A DNA stretch of 18,696 nt, from the NCBI GenBank assembly GCA_035620975.1, contig DASPFV010000149.1, positions 1 to 18,696 on the forward strand, written 5' to 3'. Every line of letters begins with the position of its first letter. Position 1 is the stretch's first letter. This document shows positions 6,632-13,266 of this stretch, in pieces. Origin of the DNA: DASPFV01 sp035620975. Its GTDB lineage: Bacteria > Acidobacteriota > Vicinamibacteria > Vicinamibacterales > 2-12-FULL-66-21. The notes under the pieces are model-generated. The model was not told the DNA's origin. It did no database searches and saw only the letters and a program-made list of their open reading frames with translations. The position numbers and the translations under genes are program-made.

Positions 6632-7522
6632 TCAGCGCACCCGGGCACTGACCGCCTGGGCAATCGCCTCGGCGATCTCGGCCTGCACGTCCAATGTGAA
6701 CGCCGGCCGATCGTAGGTCTGCGCCCAGACGTGGGCCTCGTCCGAGACGCGGATGAAGTGGGCGATGAGCCTGACGCGCTCGTCGTCGCGCTTCATCTGA
6801 GCGAGGACGACGTAATCCGCCTCGACAGCCTGGCCGATCTCCTTCAGATCGCGGAAAGCGCGGGGGCGGCGGAGCGCGGCGGAGTTCCCGATGACGCTCA
6901 CGTGCCTCAGCCGATCGGGAGTCGAGAGGCGGGCGACGGTCGCGTCGGCAACGCCGGCCGCCACCGCGTCGAGGGCGTCCTCACCCGTCTCGTTGTCGAA
7001 CGGAACCACCGCGACGCGGACCGGCGCAGGATCCAGCGCGATCCGCCATCCTGCCACACCGGTGAGCACCGCCACAGCCAGGACCCCTGCCGTGGCGAGC
7101 ACCACGGCGCGGCGTCCGCCCCAGGCGCCGGTCCGCAGCCGGTGACTATCCTCCACAGTCGCAGACGCCGCGATGTGGTCGGGCGCCGCCGGTTCCGCGT
7201 CGAGCCGGCGCACCGGTGCGATGAACCGGTAGCCGCGCCGCGGCAGGGTCTCGATGAAGCGCGGCGAATCGGCGGAGTCGCCCAGGGTGGACCGGATCTG
7301 CGCAATGCAGAAGTTCAGCCCTCGCTCGAAGTCGACGACCGTGCCGTCGCTCCAGACACGCTGCCGGAGGGTTTCGCGCGGCACGACCTCCCCCGGTCGC
7401 TCGAGGAGCAGCGCCAGGACGCGCGCGGGCTGCGGCTGCAACCTCAGCGTCAGGCCCTCGCGGCTGAGAGTGAGCGCGTCGCTGTCGAACTCGAACATCC
7501 CGAACCGCATGCGACCCGGCAT
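6632..7522 (-). CDS. Membrane-tethered winged-helix transcriptional regulator (CadC-like layout)
   Basis: The 296-residue protein has a PhoB/OmpR-type winged-helix DNA-binding domain at about 6-104. Typical features include FEFDSDALTLSREG, RETLRQRVW, VDFERGLNFCIAQIR and the terminal wing PRRGYRFIAPV. A linker and one transmembrane helix (about 139-159) lead to an extracytoplasmic domain (about 168-296) with a TolB/FlgO-like start (VRVAVVPFDNETGED). The many related regulators in Acidobacteria usually continue into TPR repeats; this one stops after the first sensor-like domain. It has no response-regulator receiver, so signalling would pass across the membrane as in CadC. The frame stays open to a TTG at 7558, but ATG 7522 has GGAG just upstream and ATG 7510 is also possible. 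Target genes are unknown; the ankyrin gene downstream is a candidate. Confidence 0.88.
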   Translation of the reverse strand: MPGRMRFGMFEFDSDALTLSREGLTLRLQPQPARVLALLLERPGEVVPRETLRQRVWSDGTVVDFERGLNFCIAQIRSTLGDSADSPRFIETLPRRGYRFIAPVRRLDAEPAAPDHIAASATVEDSHRLRTGAWGGRRAVVLATAGVLAVAVLTGVAGWRIALDPAPVRVAVVPFDNETGEDALDAVAAGVADATVARLSTPDRLRHVSVIGNSAALRRPRAFRDLKEIGQAVEADYVVLAQMKRDDERVRLIAHFIRVSDEAHVWAQTYDRPAFTLDVQAEIAEAIAQAVSARVR

Positions 7523-7693
7523 GCGCTCCACGATACGTCCATCTGCCGTCGGGCACAAAGCGGATCGCTAATTCTCGTTGTTGGCACGGGACCCTGACTG
7601 GTCCGCCGTAGCCCGAAGGAGCCTCCCACGCCCGCCCCGCCGCGAGCCCGGCGAGGCTTGCGTGCGATTCGCGGCTCGGTCAAGATCGCGCGG

Positions 7694-8788
7694 ATGTCCC
7701 CCGGAGAGCCCTCGCGCAAGTCACGGGCCTGGTTCGCGGCCGGGATCGTGGCCTTCCTCGCGCTCTCAATCGGCCGGCTCGCGGCGCACCCGGCTCCCTT
7801 CAGCTATCTCGACATCCAGATCGGATCGAACGGCCTCTCTGGCCGGCTGGTGCTTCACAGCATCGACCTTGCGCACGATCTGCGGATCGCCGATCCCTCG
7901 CAGCTCGCGAACCCCGCGTTCGTCAACGAGCGCCAGGCAGCCATCGCCAGCCTGATGGGCCCGCGCGTCGGGCTCGAGCTGGACGGCGTGCCGGCGCCAT
8001 GGAACGTGGTCGGGGCGCAGCCTCTCCCGGAGCAGGACGGGGTGGAGCTCCGATGGGAAGCTCGCGCGGACCGGATTCCCGGCCGCCTGACTCTGAAGGC
8101 CCACGTCTTCCCGTACGACCCGAACCACCAGACCTTCGTCAACGTCTACGAGCAGGGCGAGCTGGTGAGGCAGGCGGTGCTCAGCCGCGACCGCACGGGG
8201 CTGGACTTCTATACCGGCACGCGGCAGGGAACGCTGGCCGTCCTGCAGGCCTTCACGGCGTCGGGCGTCCACCACATCGCCATCGGCCCGGATCACATCC
8301 TGTTCATCGTGGGGCTGCTGCTGCTCGGCGGCTCCATCCCGCGGCTGCTCGGGATCATAACGGCCTTCACTCTCGGCCACAGCGTGACGCTCGCGCTCGC
8401 CACGCTGCGTATCCTCGACCCGCCGGGTCACCTCGTGGAGCCCGCCATCGCGCTGAGCATCGTCTATATCGGCGCCGACAACCTGCTCGTGGGATCGAGC
8501 GGGCGCGACGTCCGGCCATGGGTGGCACTCGGGTTCGGCCTGGTCCACGGCTTCGGGTTCGCGAGCGTGCTGCGCGAAACGGGTCTGCCGGACCATGCGC
8601 TGGGTCTGTCGCTCTTCGCTTTCAACCTCGGCGTCGAGATCGGCCAGGCGCTGATCGTCGTGATCGTCGCCTCGGCGCTCGCGATGCTGCGGCGGCGGAA
8701 CGCCGCCGTCGCGCGGCAGGTGGCGATCGCCGGATCGATCACCGTCATGCTGGCTGGCGCGTTCTGGTTCTTCGAGAGAGTGCTGTGA
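7694..8788 (+). CDS. HupE/UreJ family membrane protein
   Basis: This 364-residue protein has a signal or anchor helix (about 11-30, cleavage plausible near LAAHPAPF), an extracytoplasmic beta-rich domain (about 32-185) and a C-terminal membrane region of about six helices. The membrane region carries the family signatures: HHIAIGPDHILF (His193, His194, Asp200, His201), TLGHS (His229), VHGFGFA (His285) and NLGVEIGQ (Glu315). HupE/UreJ proteins are associated with nickel supply to hydrogenase or urease, and this long form with an N-terminal ectodomain is common without them. No hydrogenase or urease gene is present here, so metal permease activity is only inferred. ATG 7694 was chosen over a TTG at 7658 because it gives a conventional signal peptide; no strong Shine-Dalgarno sequence is visible. 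The gene is divergent from the winged-helix regulator. Confidence 0.88.
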   Translation: MSPGEPSRKSRAWFAAGIVAFLALSIGRLAAHPAPFSYLDIQIGSNGLSGRLVLHSIDLAHDLRIADPSQLANPAFVNERQAAIASLMGPRVGLELDGVPAPWNVVGAQPLPEQDGVELRWEARADRIPGRLTLKAHVFPYDPNHQTFVNVYEQGELVRQAVLSRDRTGLDFYTGTRQGTLAVLQAFTASGVHHIAIGPDHILFIVGLLLLGGSIPRLLGIITAFTLGHSVTLALATLRILDPPGHLVEPAIALSIVYIGADNLLVGSSGRDVRPWVALGFGLVHGFGFASVLRETGLPDHALGLSLFAFNLGVEIGQALIVVIVASALAMLRRRNAAVARQVAIAGSITVMLAGAFWFFERVL

Positions 8789-8812
8789 CGCCGGGCTTAT
8801 CCTGAGGTGAAA

Positions 8813-8830
8813 GCGGGGGCTTCGCCCCGC
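8813..8830 (-). terminator. Candidate GC hairpin
   Basis: GCGGGG at 8813-8818 pairs with CCCCGC at 8825-8830 around a six-base loop. Read on the minus strand the stem is followed by TTTC, a weak U-tract, so it could terminate transcripts from the ADOP permease, although it lies about 250 bp past that stop codon. On the plus strand it lies 25 bp after the HupE-like stop but is followed by C-rich DNA. Confidence 0.3.
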
Positions 8831-8931
8831 CGGCCCCCCCTCGCGCCCCTGGCGCGCCTTTCATGGCTTCGCGGGTCCGGCGCGGCCGGGTAGGCAACTG
8901 GTTGGGCCTGCAACACGCAGCTTCCAGCTGT

Positions 8932-8966
8932 CGAGCCGCGGCCTGCGAACTGCGAGCCGCGGCCTG
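8932..8966. repeat. Direct repeat with 21-bp period
   Basis: The 14-base word CGAGCCGCGGCCTG occurs at 8932-8945 and again at 8953-8966, a spacing of 21 bases or three heptamers. Adjacent words (CTGTCGA, CCTGCGA, ACTGCGA) fit a degenerate heptamer pattern. This resembles, in period only, the tract upstream of the exonuclease gene. Confidence 0.5.
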
Positions 8967-9081
8967 ATTCATTCAGCGCTCTCGGCCCGGCTTCGACTCC
9001 CCAGCCTGCAGCCGGCGAGCCGCCACCTACGGCCAGAAACCGCGAGCCCGGAGTCAGCCGCGAGAGCAGAAGTCGGACCAT

Positions 9082-11484
9082 TCATTCGCTGCGCAGCGCC
9101 TCAGCCGGGTCGACCGAGGCCGCTCGGCGGGCCGGCAGCAGGCACGCCAGGATGCCGACCAGCAGCAGCACCACCGGCGCAAGCACGAACGACAGCGGGT
9201 CGATCGGCTCGATGCCGAACAGCAGTCGTCGCAGCCCTGGCGCAAGAGCCGCGGCTGCCGCCAGCCCGATGATGACCCCGACGACGGTCACGGCAACCCC
9301 CTGGCGGACGACGAGCCCGACGATCCGCCGAGGCGACGCGCCGAGCGCCGAGCGCACGCCGATCTCGCGCCGGCGTTGCGTCACGTGGTACGACAGCACA
9401 CCGTAGAGACCCGCAGCAGCCAGCAGCAGCGCAATGGCAGCGAACGCGGAGATGGCGATCGCCGCGAACCTCGGCTCCGCCACGGAGCGCGCGATCTGTC
9501 CTGCCATCGGGCCTACCTGCCCGAGCGCCGCCGTGGGATCCAGGTCGCGCACGACGCTGCGCAGGAACGGCACGGCCTCGAGCGGATCCCCTGCCGTCCG
9601 GATGACGACGTTCACCTCACGTTCGATTCCGTGCTCTCCGCCGTGCGGCAGGAAGATCGCCGGCTGTGGCGCCACATCCAGTCCCTCCCGTCGGACGTCA
9701 TCGACGATCCCGACAAGGCCGCCGTTGAAGGCTCGACCGACCGCGGGACCGTCCTTCTTCAAGTAGGTGCGTACGAGAGCCCGGTTCGCGATGACGCGCT
9801 GCCATCCGTGCGTGGCGTCCGCGTCGGTGAAGAATCTGCCGTCCCGCAGCCTGAGGCCGAGGGCCTCGGCGTAGCCCGGCGTGATGACGTAGGTCTGGGC
9901 GCGCACGAAGACGGTCTCGCCCGCAGGTCCGGCCCCAGGCAGATCGAAGCCGGAGATGTAGCTCGACTCGCCCAAGGGGATCATGTTGGCAGCGCCGGCG
10001 GCCAGCACGCCGGGCCCGGCGCGGAGGCGCTCGACGAGGGCATTCACGAACTGCTGCGAGCGCGCGCGCTCGGCCCTCCCCGGACCCTCCCGATACACGC
10101 GTGCGACGAGGAGATTGCGCGGCTCGTAGCCGGGGTCCACCGAGACGAGCGCGACGAAGCTGCGCCCGAGGAGCGAGGCTCCCACGAGCAGCACGACCCC
10201 GACGGCGGCCTCGCCCGCGAGGAGCCCGGCTCGCAGCACGTCCCGCCGGGGTCCGTGGCTCCGGCTGTCGTTCTGCCGCATCGCCAGGCTGAGCGAGGAC
10301 GTCCGGCGCAAAGCCGGCAGCAGGCCCGCGAGCACGCCGGCCAGCGTCGATGCGAGCGCGGCGAACCCGAGCACCAGTCCATCCAGCCGAACGTCGCCGA
10401 GGCGGGGGAAGCTCTCCGGCGCAAAGAGTGGCAGCGCCCCGGTAAGCAGCCACGCCAGGAGCACGCCGGCACCTCCTCCGATCATCGAGAGGAGCACGCT
10501 CTCGGTCAGGAGCTGGGCGATGAGCCGCGACCGGCTCGCACCGAGGGCGGCGCGGACCGACAGCTCGCGGGTCCGGGCCACGCCTCGGGCAAGAAGCAGG
10601 CTGGCGACGTTGGCACACGCAATGAGGAGCACGAACCCCACGCCCGCGGTCATGACGAGGAGCGCGGGCCTGATCTGCGCCGTCGTCTGGTCAGACAGGA
10701 GTCGCGCGCGCACCTGTACCGGCCCGCCCTCACCGAACATCAACGTCGCGCTGACGGGGCGCTTCACCGTTCGCGCGGCTGCCGTACCCTCGGCCTCGGC
10801 CTGCTGCAGGGTCGCGCCGGGCCGGAGCCGCGCGAGCGCCCACACGATCCGCGTATTCCCCTCGCGTGGCGGTGTCGCCACGTAGGGCGTCCACAGCTCT
10901 GCGTCGCGATCCGGAAAATAGAACCAGCGCGGCCCGACGCCGACCACCACGTGCGGCTGGCCGTCGATGCGGATGGGGACCCCGATGACCGCCGGGTCCG
11001 CCCCGAAGTACCGCTCCCAGGCACCATGGCTCAGGACGGCCACCTGCGGGGCGCCGTCCCGGCCCTCCTCCGGAAGAAAGAATCGTCCTGCCGCGGGCAC
11101 CGCCCCCAGCAGCTCGAACAGACCTGGCGAGACGGCCGCGCCCTCGAGGCGGCGTGAGCCGTCAGCGATCCCGACTGTGTAGGCGCGGCTCGAGTACGCG
11201 GCGAGCCCCTCGATCGTCTGCGGCCCACGCGACCACGCGTCGAACGTCAGATTGCTGAGAACCGCGTCCCGGACGAGCGGCGTGCCGCCGGGGTGCTCCT
11301 CGGACAGGCGCACGATCCGATCCGCGTCCCGGTACGGCAGCGGTCGCATGAGTACGCCGTAAACGACGGAAAACATGGCGGTGTTGGCGCCGACCGCGAG
11401 GGCCAGCGTGCACACGGCGGCCGCCGTGAACGCAGGCGACCGCGCCATCTGACGCAAGGCGTACCGGATGTCGTGAAGAAGCAT
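9082..11484 (-). CDS. ADOP-type duplicated ABC transporter permease (MacB/FtsX-like)
   Basis: The 800-residue protein has the standard layout of 'acidobacterial duplicated orphan permeases'. An N-terminal signature (LHDIRYALRQMARSPAFTAA, GANTAMFSVVYGVLMRPLPY) is followed by a MacB-like periplasmic domain. A first FtsX permease unit (CANVASLLLARGVARTRELS, ALGASRSRLIAQLLTESVLL) precedes a second periplasmic domain. A second FtsX unit (YHVTQRRREIGVRSALGAS) leads to the end LLPARRAASVDPAEALRSE. Eight transmembrane segments are expected. No ATPase is encoded nearby, as is usual for this group, so it presumably uses an ATPase encoded elsewhere or works in mechanotransmission or efflux; the substrate is unknown. 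The frame extends upstream to 11625, but Met at 11484 matches the family N-terminus and avoids overlap with the divergent amidase gene. Confidence 0.93.
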   Translation of the reverse strand: MLLHDIRYALRQMARSPAFTAAAVCTLALAVGANTAMFSVVYGVLMRPLPYRDADRIVRLSEEHPGGTPLVRDAVLSNLTFDAWSRGPQTIEGLAAYSSRAYTVGIADGSRRLEGAAVSPGLFELLGAVPAAGRFFLPEEGRDGAPQVAVLSHGAWERYFGADPAVIGVPIRIDGQPHVVVGVGPRWFYFPDRDAELWTPYVATPPREGNTRIVWALARLRPGATLQQAEAEGTAAARTVKRPVSATLMFGEGGPVQVRARLLSDQTTAQIRPALLVMTAGVGFVLLIACANVASLLLARGVARTRELSVRAALGASRSRLIAQLLTESVLLSMIGGGAGVLLAWLLTGALPLFAPESFPRLGDVRLDGLVLGFAALASTLAGVLAGLLPALRRTSSLSLAMRQNDSRSHGPRRDVLRAGLLAGEAAVGVVLLVGASLLGRSFVALVSVDPGYEPRNLLVARVYREGPGRAERARSQQFVNALVERLRAGPGVLAAGAANMIPLGESSYISGFDLPGAGPAGETVFVRAQTYVITPGYAEALGLRLRDGRFFTDADATHGWQRVIANRALVRTYLKKDGPAVGRAFNGGLVGIVDDVRREGLDVAPQPAIFLPHGGEHGIEREVNVVIRTAGDPLEAVPFLRSVVRDLDPTAALGQVGPMAGQIARSVAEPRFAAIAISAFAAIALLLAAAGLYGVLSYHVTQRRREIGVRSALGASPRRIVGLVVRQGVAVTVVGVIIGLAAAAALAPGLRRLLFGIEPIDPLSFVLAPVVLLLVGILACLLPARRAASVDPAEALRSE

Positions 11485-11583
11485 CCTGCTGACGGGGGGC
11501 TCCGCTCCAGCCCCTGGCGATCCCGGTCGGCTCAGGATCAGACGACGAGATGCGGCTGGTGGCCGGCGTACAGGACGGAAGGA

Positions 11584-11589
11584 TAGAAT
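11584..11589 (+). promoter_or_regulatory. Possible -10 element for the amidase gene
   Basis: TAGAAT at 11584-11589 matches the bacterial -10 consensus TATAAT at five of six positions. It would place the transcript start about 19 bases before the ATG at 11615. No recognisable -35 lies 16-18 bp upstream. The same bases follow a GGAAGGA that could instead act as ribosome binding site for the ATG at 11588, so the two readings compete. Confidence 0.25.
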
Positions 11590-11614
11590 GCGGGCCGCAG
11601 AACCGGAATTCCGC

Positions 11615-13201
11615 ATGAAGTTCATTCAGTGCCTCGCCGTCGCGCTGGCCCTTGCCTCACCCGCGCTGGTGCGGACCCGCCAGGCCGCCCCCTTCCAGGT
11701 GGACGAGGCGACTATCGCGGGCATTCACGCGGCGATGAAATCCGGGCAGCTCACCTGCCGCGCACTCGTGCAGCACTACCTGCGGCGGATCGAGACGTTC
11801 GACAAGAACGGCCCGGCTATCAACGCGATCGTGCAGGTGAACCAGGGCGTGCTGGAGGAAGCCGACGCGCTCGACCGGCGGTTCACGGCCGGCGGTCCGG
11901 CGGGCCCGCTTCACTGCATCCCGGCCATCGTGAAGGACAACTTCGAGACGATCGGCCTCCAGAGCGCCGCCGGCTCGCTGGCGCTCGAAGGATTCGTTTC
12001 CGAGCAGGATGCTTTTCAGGTCAGGCGCCTCAGGGAAGCCGGCGCCCTCGTGCTCGCGAAGTCCAACATGGCGGAGTGGGCGTTCTCGCCCTACGAGACA
12101 GTCAGCTCGATCCTCCCCGGCTACACGAAGAACCCGTACGCGCCGGATCGCGTCACCGCCGGCTCGAGCGGCGGCACGGCGGCTGCCGTCGCCGCGAACT
12201 TCGGCGCGATCGGGCTGGGCAGCGACACCGGCAACTCGATCCGCGGGCCGTCGGCGCACCAGGCGCTCGCCGGCATTCGTTCGACGATGGGCCTGACGAG
12301 CCGGAGCGGCGTCGTGCCCCTCAACCTGCTCGCGGATATCGCCGGGCCCATGAGCCGCAGCCTCGCCGACGCCGTCGCGGTGCTCCAGGTGATCGCCGGG
12401 CCCGATTCCGACGACCCGGTCACGGTGCCGGGCACGGACATCGCGCGGATGTTCAGCCCGGCCGGCCGGCCGTCGTCCGTCCCCGACTACTCGGCATCGC
12501 TCGTGCGCGACGGCCTGAAGGGTGCGCGCATCGGGGTGCTGCGCCAGGCGTACGAGCGCGACACGGCGGACGCGGAGGTTCTGCAGGTGTTCGCGAGCGC
12601 CCTGCAGGACCTGGCGCGCGCGGGCGCGACCATCGTGGATCCGGTACGCGTGGACCTCGATCGCGTCCGCCGCGCCGACGAGGCGCCGCCGTGCGGCGGC
12701 TTCAGATACGACCTCAACCGCTACCTTGCCTCGCGCGGGGAGCGGGTCCCCGCACGCTCGCTGGACGACGTCGTCAAGTCGCGCCGGTTTCACCCGAGCG
12801 TGCACCGCAGGCTCGAGCAGAGCCAGTCGGCAGCAGGGCACGGCCCCGACTCGCCGGCGTGCGCGGCCGAAGCGGCGTACCGGCAGCAGGTCCGGGAAGC
12901 CGTTCTCCAGGCGATGGACGACGGCAGGCTCGACGCATTCGTGTATCCGACCTGGAGCAACCCGCCGCGCCTGATCGGCGACCTGAACACGCCGCACGGC
13001 GACAACAGCCAGTTCTTCTCGCCGACGACGGGGTTCCCGGCGATCAACGTGCCCATGGGCTACACGCGAGGCGTGCTGCCCGCCGGAATGACGTTCTTCG
13101 GCCGTCCCTGGGACGAACCGACCCTCATCCGGCTCGCCTACGGCTACGAGCAGCGCACACGGCATCGACGAACGCCGTGGGCGACGCCGGCTCTTCGATG
13201 A
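11615..13201 (+). CDS. Amidase-signature family hydrolase, probably exported
   Basis: The 528-residue enzyme of the amidase-signature family hydrolyses an amide bond with a Ser-cisSer-Lys triad. Lys107 lies in IPAIVKDNFET, the cis-Ser184 in TAGSSGGTAA and the nucleophile Ser208 in GSDTGNSIRG, with the expected 24-residue Ser-Ser spacing. The usual second Gly of DTGGS is Asn here. An N-terminal signal-like sequence (MKFIQCLAVALALASPALV) suggests export. The gene is divergent from the ADOP permease and converges on the metallopeptidase gene. It is not GatA: there is no gatB or gatC nearby, and export argues against it. The alternative ATG at 11588 has a better Shine-Dalgarno sequence (GGAAGGA) but adds an acidic n-region (EPEFR) atypical for a signal peptide. 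Substrate is unknown. Confidence 0.9.
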   Translation: MKFIQCLAVALALASPALVRTRQAAPFQVDEATIAGIHAAMKSGQLTCRALVQHYLRRIETFDKNGPAINAIVQVNQGVLEEADALDRRFTAGGPAGPLHCIPAIVKDNFETIGLQSAAGSLALEGFVSEQDAFQVRRLREAGALVLAKSNMAEWAFSPYETVSSILPGYTKNPYAPDRVTAGSSGGTAAAVAANFGAIGLGSDTGNSIRGPSAHQALAGIRSTMGLTSRSGVVPLNLLADIAGPMSRSLADAVAVLQVIAGPDSDDPVTVPGTDIARMFSPAGRPSSVPDYSASLVRDGLKGARIGVLRQAYERDTADAEVLQVFASALQDLARAGATIVDPVRVDLDRVRRADEAPPCGGFRYDLNRYLASRGERVPARSLDDVVKSRRFHPSVHRRLEQSQSAAGHGPDSPACAAEAAYRQQVREAVLQAMDDGRLDAFVYPTWSNPPRLIGDLNTPHGDNSQFFSPTTGFPAINVPMGYTRGVLPAGMTFFGRPWDEPTLIRLAYGYEQRTRHRRTPWATPALR

Positions 13202-13234
13202 TTTCTGCGGAGTGAACCAGGTGGCCCGGGTGCC

Positions 13235-13255
13235 CTGGGTGCCGACTGCACCCGG
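13235..13255. terminator. Candidate hairpin between convergent genes
   Basis: CTGGGTGC at 13235-13242 pairs with GCACCCGG at 13248-13255 (eight pairs including one G-T) around the loop CGACT. It lies in the 65-bp gap where the amidase gene and the gluzincin-like gene end facing each other. There is no T-run on either side, so its action as a terminator is only plausible. Confidence 0.35.
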
Positions 13256-13266
13256 TGCACCGCAGG

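Larger units (their letters stand above)
8789..9081. other. Intergenic region between convergent genes
   Basis: This is the longest non-coding stretch in the window, 293 bp between the HupE-like gene (plus) and the ADOP permease (minus). It contains one GC hairpin near 8813-8830, a homopolymeric C run at about 8834-8840, and degenerate GAGCCG/CTGCGA words between about 8930 and 9060. I see no credible gene in it: the frames open across it lack start signals and read as Arg/Ala/Pro-rich shadow sequence. Confidence 0.6.

Noticed and set aside
9376..11157. 593-codon open frame on the plus strand inside the ADOP gene
   Set aside because: It is antisense to a gene with full family signatures, its product is Arg/Glu/His-rich low-complexity sequence with no motif, and long antisense frames are expected at this G+C content.
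9082..11484. ADOP permease without a nearby ATPase as a broken transporter
   Set aside because: Orphan status is the normal state of this family, so it is not evidence of decay.
11485..11625. Longer ADOP start (47 extra residues)
   Set aside because: It would overlap the divergent amidase start region and adds Arg/Pro-rich sequence absent from the family; MLLHDIRYALR is the usual N-terminus.
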